Both the position numbers and the translations under genes were made by a program. A stretch of 64,000 nucleotides of DNA, taken from Pseudonocardia sp. CNS-004 (lineage in GTDB: Bacteria > Actinomycetota > Actinomycetes > Mycobacteriales > Pseudonocardiaceae). The stretch is from contig MKJV01000082.1 in NCBI GenBank assembly GCA_001942185.1, positions 36,990 through 100,989 on the forward strand, written 5' to 3'. The notes under the pieces are model-generated. The model had not been told where the DNA came from and did no database searches. It saw only the letters and a program-made list of their open reading frames with translations. Positions 59,357 to 64,000 of the stretch are shown piece after piece; the first letter of the stretch is position 1; every line of letters starts with the position of its first letter.

Positions 59357-59370
59357 CCTGCAATTGCAGG
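59357..59370. promoter_or_regulatory. Palindrome shared by the DUF397/Scr1 modules, site A1
   Basis: cctgcaattgcagg is a perfect 14-base palindrome in the 315-base gap 59146-59460, which otherwise shows no gene. Its core tgcaattgca recurs at 61099 and, with one change, at 62520. It lies upstream of the small membrane protein gene of module A. Confidence 0.6.
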
Positions 59371-59460
59371 AGGACCTTGCGTGCGGCAATCTAAGTGTCC
59401 GGCCGACCTCCCACAACGCCGGGAGGGCCGGCCGGGTCATCCCGAGAGGAGGCCCCACCG

Positions 59461-59666
59461 TGAATACGACACCGGTACCCGCCTCCGCCGCTCTGCACTC
59501 ATCGCGCAGGTCCTGCAACCCAGGAAACCCGCCCCGTCCCGGGTCCGCCGGGACACCCAGCCGTCCGGCACACCGCCGGCGAGAGCAGCACACGGGAAGG
59601 AGTCCACTGATGACAGCAGGGAAGTACGCCGCGGGCGCCGCCGACCGGAACGGGTCGTCGCCATGA
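59461..59666 (+). CDS. Possible short upstream frame of module A
   Basis: GTG 59461 follows gagaggaggccccacc and opens a 68-residue Arg/Pro-rich frame, VNTTPVPASAALHSS. An internal ATG at 59610 with gggaaggag upstream gives MTAGKYAAGAADRNGSSP. Its TGA overlaps the ATG of the next gene. The sequence before GTG (gggtcatcccgagaggagg) matches that before the module B membrane protein, so the start context looks conserved. It could also be the fragmented 5' part of the next gene if one base is missing near 59660. Confidence 0.3.
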
Positions 59667-59886
59667 TCGTCTTGATCGCCGCAGGCATCGGTCTTCTCGT
59701 ACTGGTCGCGATCGTCGTGGGAATCGTGGAGGCCGTTCAGGCGGCCACGTGGCGACAGATCGCGGCGGAACGGCGTGCCGAGTGGGAGCCAAGCAGCCCC
59801 AACTGCACGGCTTCGACCCGTACACCGATCCCCGGTTCCACCACGTCCACGGCGAGTGGGCCGACGACGAGTGGGACGACGACTAG
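59663..59886 (+). CDS. Small membrane protein of module A, one frameshift
   Basis: A hydrophobic helix (LIAAGIGLLVLVAIVVGIV) is followed by EAVQAATWRQIAAERRAEWE. After one base restored near 59792 it continues KQPQLHGFDPYTDPRFHHVH and ends in the acidic GEWADDEWDDD. The helix plus W..IA..RR....W pattern matches the small protein at 62585. About 74 residues in all. ATG 59663 overlaps the stop of the upstream frame. The protein is convergent with the DUF397 gene of module A. Confidence 0.5.
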
Positions 59887-59972
59887 GCACCGCGATCCCG
59901 GGGAGTGATCGCGCGGCCGCCGGGGCCGCCCCACGAGGGCGGCGGCCCCGGCCGATCCGTCCTATCGGCCGG

Positions 59973-60179
59973 CTAGCGGGCCTCGAACGCGCCTTGCTTG
60001 ATCCCCGCCACGAAGGACGCCCATTCCGTCGAGCTGAACCGCAGCTCCCGAGCGCCTTCCTTGGTGTCGCGCACCGCCACGACACCGCCCTGCAGCATCC
60101 CGACCTCCACGCAGTCGCCTCCCGAGCAGAAGCTACTGATCTTGAACTCGGCCGTGTGCCGGGACATGTGCTGGGGCAT
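59973..60179 (-). CDS. DUF397 domain protein of module A
   Basis: A 68-residue DUF397 protein: MPQHMSRHTAEFKISSFCSG, then CVEVGMLQGGVVAVRDTKE and FSSTEWASFVAGIKQGAFE. The SxxCSxxxCVEV core is the family signature. DUF397 proteins are regularly paired with a Scr1-type XRE regulator; in Streptomyces the pair is described as toxin-antitoxin-like. ATG 60179 has cccggaggaagatcgag upstream. Its start overlaps the 3' end of the regulator gene by 47 bases in another frame, so they are coupled. Confidence 0.85.
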   Translation of the reverse strand: MPQHMSRHTAEFKISSFCSGGDCVEVGMLQGGVVAVRDTKEGARELRFSSTEWASFVAGIKQGAFEAR

Positions 60180-61071
60180 CTCGATCTTCCTCCGGGGGAG
60201 CGTGCAGGAGCGCGTATCGCTGGATGAGCAGCCTCGAGGACTCCGGATCGAGCGCCCGGTCCGACACGTCCGCGAGGACGTCTTTATACAGGTCCACATC
60301 GGACTGATGTTCGTAGGTATCCCCGGCCGGGCCCTCGATGAAAACAACATCGGCGCGACCTGGTCGGGAAACTCCAGGATCTGGAACGGGCCCGCGTGTG
60401 CGCGGTGCAGACCGACCCCGAACGGAAGCACCCGAACGATGACGTTCGGCAGCCGCGAACGCTCGATCAGGTGATGCAGCTGCATCGCCATCACCTCCGG
60501 CGAGCCACCACCCGGCTCAGCACGGACTCGTCGAGCACGACCTCCAGCTGCAGCGGCGGCGTCCGCTGCGTGAGGGCCTCCTGGCGACGCAGACGCAGCT
60601 CGACCAGCCGATCCACCTCGGCGTCGGTGCGCTCCGACAGCAGCGCGTCCAGCACCGCACGGGCGTACTCGGGCGCCTGCAGCAGCCCGTGCACCCAGGC
60701 CACCTCGAACGACCGCACCCGCACCGCCTCGGTCTCCAGCGCCGTGTAGCGCGCCGGGGCGTCATGACGAACCGCTCCGCCTGCACGCCATCGGTGTAGC
60801 GCTCCCACCAACCCTGCTCACGGCTCTCGTGCACCAGCTGCGTGAGCCGCTCCCGCAGCTCCTCGTCGGAGACGCGGTAGAGCTGCATGAGAGCCACGAC
60901 GTCGGGCATGCGGGGGATGCCCTTGCCGTTCTCCAGTCGACTGATCTTGGACGCGGAGCAGTCCAGCTCACGGGCGACCTCGACGAGCTGGAGGTCGGCC
61001 CGGCGCCGCAGCTGGCGCAGTTCGACCCCCAGGCGCCGTCGCGGCCCCGCGGGTCCTTGCGCAGTGGGCAT
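60133..61071 (-). CDS. Scr1-type XRE regulator (HTH plus DUF5753) of module A, three frameshifts
   Basis: About 313 residues when corrected. HTH at about residues 13-70: RRRLGVELRQLRRRADLQLV, then ELDCSASKISRLENGKGIPR. The DUF5753 domain follows: AVRVRSFEVAWVHGLLQAPE, YARAVLDALLSERTD, LRRQEALTQRTPPLQLEVVL, LHHLIERSRLPNVIVRVLPF and HAGPFQILEFPD. Single bases are missing near 60768, 60510 and 60352. The last frame runs VFIEGPAGDTYEHQSDVDLY to TAG 60133. ATG 61071 is chosen. The palindrome at 61099 lies 28 bases upstream of it. Confidence 0.8.
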
Positions 61072-61098
61072 CCGTCCGCCGCTCGTCGAAATCCAGGT

Positions 61099-61110
61099 GT
61101 GCAATTGCAC
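61099..61110. promoter_or_regulatory. Palindrome shared by the DUF397/Scr1 modules, site A2
   Basis: gtgcaattgcac is a perfect palindrome 28 bases before the module A regulator gene. It shares tgcaattgca with site A1, so the regulator may control itself and the membrane protein gene. Confidence 0.6.
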
Positions 61111-61163
61111 GAGCTGGGAACGAGAATACCGGAGACCCTGTCCGACCCCGACGGGGCTCGCCG

Positions 61164-61366
61164 TCAGACGCGGTCGAACCCGCCGTCCTTCACGGCCTGC
61201 AGGAACTGGCTCCACTCACCCGCGGTGACCAGCCAGTGCGGCTCATCGGGGGTAAGGGTGCTGCGCAGGCGACCCGCCCGTCGGGGAGCCGGGCGGCCTC
61301 GACACAGTCCCCCACGCTGCAGAACTCCCGCCCCACGAACTCGAGTTCGCGCCCCGCACCACTCAA
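61164..61366 (-). CDS. DUF397 domain protein of module B, one frameshift
   Basis: A second DUF397 protein of about 67 residues: SGAGRELEFVGREFCSVGDC, VEAARLPDGRVACA, and after one base restored near 61263, TLTPDEPHWLVTAGEWSQFL and QAVKDGGFDRV. The C...DCVE core matches the module A protein, as does the WSQFLQAVKDG end. The only plausible start is TTG 61366, preceded by gcggaggggtggaccg. It lies about 107 bases downstream of the module B regulator. Confidence 0.72.
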
Positions 61367-61473
61367 CGGTCCACCCCTCCGCCGCACGATCGGGTGATCG
61401 TACAGCGGCAGCACGTGATCCACCGGCTCGCCGACCTCGGGATCGGCGGGCGGGACGCGGGCGACAGCGGGCG

Positions 61474-62337
61474 CTACTCGACGTGGGTGGCGGCGACCTC
61501 CCGCAGGAAGCTCTGCAGCTCGCGACCGTCGAGGGCCTGCTTCCAGGCCGCGTCGAGACGATCGGCATGGGCGCCCACGATGTCGGCCTTCTCCTGGAGG
61601 CCGCCACCGTCCTGGCCCTCGAAGAAGATCACGTCGCTCTCCCCGTGGTCGAAGGAGAGGATCTGGAACGCGCCGCCGAGCAGCCCGTGCAACCCGAGGG
61701 AGAACGGCAGCACCCGCACCTCGATCGACGGCGGGCCCTCGTCGACGATGTGGAGCAGGTACTCGATCTGCTCCCGCATCACGCCCGGCCCGTGGGCGGG
61801 GCGGCGCAGCACGGACTCGTCGAGCAGAGCCGCGACCCGCAACGGGTCGGGCTGGCGCGCGAGGACGCTCTTGCGGTCGAGCCGCATGCGGATCATCGTG
61901 TCGAGCGCCTCGCCCGACACGGTGGGCTGCGACGCCGTGATGATGGCCCGCGCGTACCGCTCCGTCTGCAGCAGACCGGGCACCGCACCGGAGGAGAACT
62001 GGCGGAGCATCGACGCACCGGCCTCCAGGCCGATGAAGCGGTGCAAAGTGGACCCGGGCGCGAGCAGATCGCCGTAGGAGTCGTACCACGCGGCCTGTTT
62101 GCCCTCACCCGCCAGCTGCACCAGCTCCTCGCGCGCGCTCGGGGCCTCGTACAGGCGCAGGAGGGTGTCGATCTCCGGGCGGCGCGGCGTGGACAGGCCG
62201 GTCTCGATGCGACTGATCTTGGATATCGAGCAGTCGAGCTCCTCGGCGGCCCGGCTGACCGCGACGCCGGCCGCCTCTCGTAGACGCCTGAGCTCGGTGC
62301 CGAGGGTACGACGGGACAGGACCGGGCTGGTGGCCAT
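61474..62337 (-). CDS. Scr1-type XRE regulator (HTH plus DUF5753) of module B
   Basis: An intact 287-residue regulator. The HTH includes RRTLGTELRRLREAAGVAVS and RAAEELDCSISKISRIETGL. The DUF5753 domain has LEAGASMLRQFSSGAVPGLL, QTERYARAIITASQP, EYLLHIVDEGPPSIEVRVLP and GAFQILSFDHGESDVIFFEG. ATG 62337 is chosen for its aaggggt-type upstream site. It is related to the module A regulator throughout and is followed by its own DUF397 gene. The palindrome at 62520 and the small membrane protein gene lie divergent from it. Confidence 0.9.
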   Translation of the reverse strand: MATSPVLSRRTLGTELRRLREAAGVAVSRAAEELDCSISKISRIETGLSTPRRPEIDTLLRLYEAPSAREELVQLAGEGKQAAWYDSYGDLLAPGSTLHRFIGLEAGASMLRQFSSGAVPGLLQTERYARAIITASQPTVSGEALDTMIRMRLDRKSVLARQPDPLRVAALLDESVLRRPAHGPGVMREQIEYLLHIVDEGPPSIEVRVLPFSLGLHGLLGGAFQILSFDHGESDVIFFEGQDGGGLQEKADIVGAHADRLDAAWKQALDGRELQSFLREVAATHVE

Positions 62338-62519
62338 CCGGAAACCCCTTCGGGACGGACCTGAGCTGCAGGACGTCCGTTGCCTGCGGACGCCGGCGCG
62401 CCCGCCGGACGACCAACGGGTGTGCGTGACGAATGAGAGTACTCCTGCCATCCCGCGATGGCCATCACTGTCGTGCAGAACACCACACGCGTTGTGCACA
62501 TTCTGCAAGCAATCCCGCT

Positions 62520-62531
62520 GTGCACTTGCAC
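62520..62531. promoter_or_regulatory. Near-palindrome shared by the modules, site B
   Basis: gtgcacttgcac differs by one base from gtgcaattgcac at 61099. It lies between the divergent module B regulator (62337) and membrane protein gene (62585). A nearby inverted pair, tgcagaa (62475) and ttctgca (62511), may add to the site. Confidence 0.5.
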
Positions 62532-62584
62532 CGAAGGTTCGCGCGCCGCACACTCGGAACCGGGTAACCCCCGAGGAGGCACCG

Positions 62585-62815
62585 ATGTCCGGTCTCGCGC
62601 TCGTCGCCGTCGGAGGAGTCCTCGCGCTGGTCCTGCTGGCCGTTCTGATCGGCACCGCGGACGCGCGAGCCCAGAAGCAGGCATGGAACCGGATCGCCCG
62701 CCATCGCCGGGAGCTCGGCGAATGGGAACGGGAGCTGATCCGGGTCGCCGAGTCGCAGGGGTGCCCGGCCTGCCGGCTGCTCCGGGAGCGGGGCCTGCTG
62801 CACGACCAGCTGTGA
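62585..62815 (+). CDS. Small membrane protein of module B
   Basis: A 76-residue protein. A hydrophobic helix (LALVAVGGVLALVLLAVLIG) is followed by a charged helical tail QKQAWNRIARHRRELGEWER and ends CPACRLLRERGLLHDQL with a CxxC pair. The tail pattern W..IA..RR....W matches the small protein of module A. ATG 62585 follows cgaggaggcaccg, the same start context as module A. The gene is divergent from the module B regulator. Function unknown. Confidence 0.72.
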   Translation: MSGLALVAVGGVLALVLLAVLIGTADARAQKQAWNRIARHRRELGEWERELIRVAESQGCPACRLLRERGLLHDQL

Positions 62816-62842
62816 CCCCGCTGGGGCCGGTTCAGCGCAGGG

Positions 62843-63463
62843 TCAGCTCAGCGCGCGCCGGCCCGACAGGGCGCGACCGAGGGTCAGCTCGTCGGCGAAC
62901 TCGAGGTCACCGCCCATCGGGAGACCCGACGCGAGCCGGGTGACGCTGAGGCCGGGGAAATCGCGGAGCAGCCGGACGAGGTAGGTCGCGGTGGCCTCCC
63001 CCTCGGTGTTGGGGTCGGTCGCGATGATCACCTCGGCGATCTCGGTCTCGTCGGCAGCAGGCCCCGTGCCCCCGAGCCTGGCCAGCAGCTCCCGGATCCG
63101 CAGCGCGTCGGGGCCGACCCCGGCGAGCGGGTCGAGCGCGCCGCCCAGCACGTGGTAGCGGCCGCGGAACTCGCGGGTGCGCTCCACCGCCAGCACGTCC
63201 TTCGGCTCCTCCACGACGCACACCAGCGTCGGGTCGCGGCGGGCGTCGGCGCAGTAGCGGCACCGCTCCCCCTCGGACACGTTGCCGCACACCTCGCCAG
63301 AAGCGGACCCCCTCCTTGACCTTCTGCAGGGCGTCCTGAAGGCGTGCGACGTCGGCCGGGTCGGCGGCGAGCAGGTGGAACGCGATCCGCTGGGCGCTCT
63401 TCGGCCCCACCCCGGCAACCGGCCGAGCTCGTCGATCAGGTCCTGGACCGGCCCCTCGAACAC
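62843..63463 (-). CDS. recR: Recombination mediator RecR, two compensating indels
   Basis: About 200 residues. Start FEGPVQDLIDELGRLPG, then, after a base missing near 63415, GPKSAQRIAFHLLAADPADV and LQKVKEGVRF. A base inserted near 63297 returns to the first frame at EVCGNVSEGERCRYCADARR, the zinc finger, followed by the Toprim domain with VCVVEEPKDVLAVERTREFR, YHVLGGALDPLAGVGPD and IATDPNTEGEATATYL. RecR loads RecA with RecF and RecO in gap repair. It is followed in the usual order by the YbaB gene upstream of it. Confidence 0.9.
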   Translation of the reverse strand: MFEGPVQDLIDELGRLPGWGRRAPSGSRSTCSPPTRPTSHAFRTPCRRSRRGSASGEVCGNVSEGERCRYCADARRDPTLVCVVEEPKDVLAVERTREFRGRYHVLGGALDPLAGVGPDALRIRELLARLGGTGPAADETEIAEVIIATDPNTEGEATATYLVRLLRDFPGLSVTRLASGLPMGGDLEFADELTLGRALSGRRALS

Positions 63464-63475
63464 GGCGGGACGCGG

Positions 63476-63823
63476 CTACGAGCCGAGGCCGGGCAGGCCG
63501 AGGCCACCCGCGGCGTCGCCCAGGCCACCCGCGAGGGGGCCCATCTTCTCCGCCTGCAGCTCCTGCGCGGCGCGCGCGGCATCCTGCAGCGCCCCCACGA
63601 CGAGGTCCTGCAGGGTCTCGACGTCCTCCGGGTCGACGACCTTCGGGTCGATCCGGACCGCCACCACCTCACCCGATCCGGTGGTGGTGACCTGCACCAA
63701 CCCGTTGCCCGCCTGGCCGACCACCTCCGTGGTGGCGAGCTCGGCCTGCGCGGCCATGAGCTGCTGCTGCATCTTCTGCGCCTGCTGCAGGATCATCTGC
63801 ATGTCGGGCTGACCCGGTTGCAC
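63476..63823 (-). CDS. YbaB/EbfC nucleoid-associated protein
   Basis: A 115-residue small DNA-binding protein: MQMILQQAQKMQQQLMAAQA, a long helix, then TEVVGQAGNGLVQVTTTGSG and VAVRIDPKVVDPEDVETLQD, the family core, and a second helix QDAARAAQELQAEKMGPL with a Gly-rich tail. It is usually found just before recR, as here. GTG 63823 follows gcgaggagatcgctg. Intact. Confidence 0.93.
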   Translation of the reverse strand: MQPGQPDMQMILQQAQKMQQQLMAAQAELATTEVVGQAGNGLVQVTTTGSGEVVAVRIDPKVVDPEDVETLQDLVVGALQDAARAAQELQAEKMGPLAGGLGDAAGGLGLPGLGS

Positions 63824-63920
63824 CAGCGATCTCCTCGCACATCGTGCCTGCGCCGGCACTGCCGGCTCCCTTCGTCAGGCTAGTGCTTCGCGGGATTCGG
63901 GGGGCTGGCAGGCTGGCCGG

Positions 63921-64000
63921 GTGCGCGCTCCGCGATGGGTTCCGCTCGTCACCGCGGCGGTCCTGACCACCGTGGCGTGCTCGGGCGCGACGGCGGCCCC
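63921..64000 (+). CDS. Lipoprotein, 5' end only
   Basis: GTG 63921 opens a frame with a basic start, VRAPRWVPLVTAAVL, then TTVACSG, a lipobox with Cys at residue 20. The frame continues beyond the window, so family and length are unknown. It is divergent from the YbaB gene and has no clear ribosome binding site. Confidence 0.6.
   Translation, partial: MRAPRWVPLVTAAVLTTVACSGATAA

Overview
The window is GC-rich actinobacterial chromosome. A Pseudonocardia-like member of the Pseudonocardiales fits best. Supporting genes are an NDMA-type alcohol dehydrogenase, a mycothiol-dependent-isomerase-type protein, paired DUF397/Scr1-type regulators, a K+-independent proton pyrophosphatase, a leuA leader peptide, Tad-pilus genes and many GTG starts without a ribosome binding site. 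The species call is inference.

Layout. 1-3740: right end of an integrated element with a large serine integrase, a helix-turn-helix protein and a small three-gene operon, inserted in a DUF4244 gene of a Tad/Flp pilus locus. 3740-7393: DUF4244 remnant, TadE-like and TadG-like proteins and a DEAD/DEAH helicase. 7609-16248: hppA, three tandem lipoproteins, topA and a YqeY-like protein. 16294-28538: phosphoesterase, tRNA-Pro(CGG), a two-component system, NDMA alcohol dehydrogenase with an aldehyde dehydrogenase remnant, and a soxR/exporter divergon. 28658-38418: S9 peptidase, ACT-GNAT fusion and an alpha-glucoside-type ABC importer with its LacI regulator and operators. 38555-44954: a protease-STAND-propeller protein, an MFS protein and a nuclease-fold protein. 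45029-52220: asd-lysC, a helicase-like protein, and leuA with a leader peptide. 52330-59145: a dpp-type peptide importer with an ornithine cyclodeaminase-like gene. 59357-62815: two DUF397/Scr1 regulator modules, each with a small membrane protein and sharing palindromic sites. 62843-64000: recR, ybaB and the start of a lipoprotein.

About thirty otherwise well-conserved genes, including essential topA and lysC, are broken by single-base indels, almost all deletions. These look like sequence errors rather than true pseudogenes. Where needed I give the span of the corrected gene and state where the frame changes; indel positions are accurate to about 10-20 bases.

The most interesting items are the doubled DUF397/Scr1/small-membrane-protein modules, the protease-STAND-propeller protein, the element inside the pilus gene, the SoxR-type divergon and the leuA leader.
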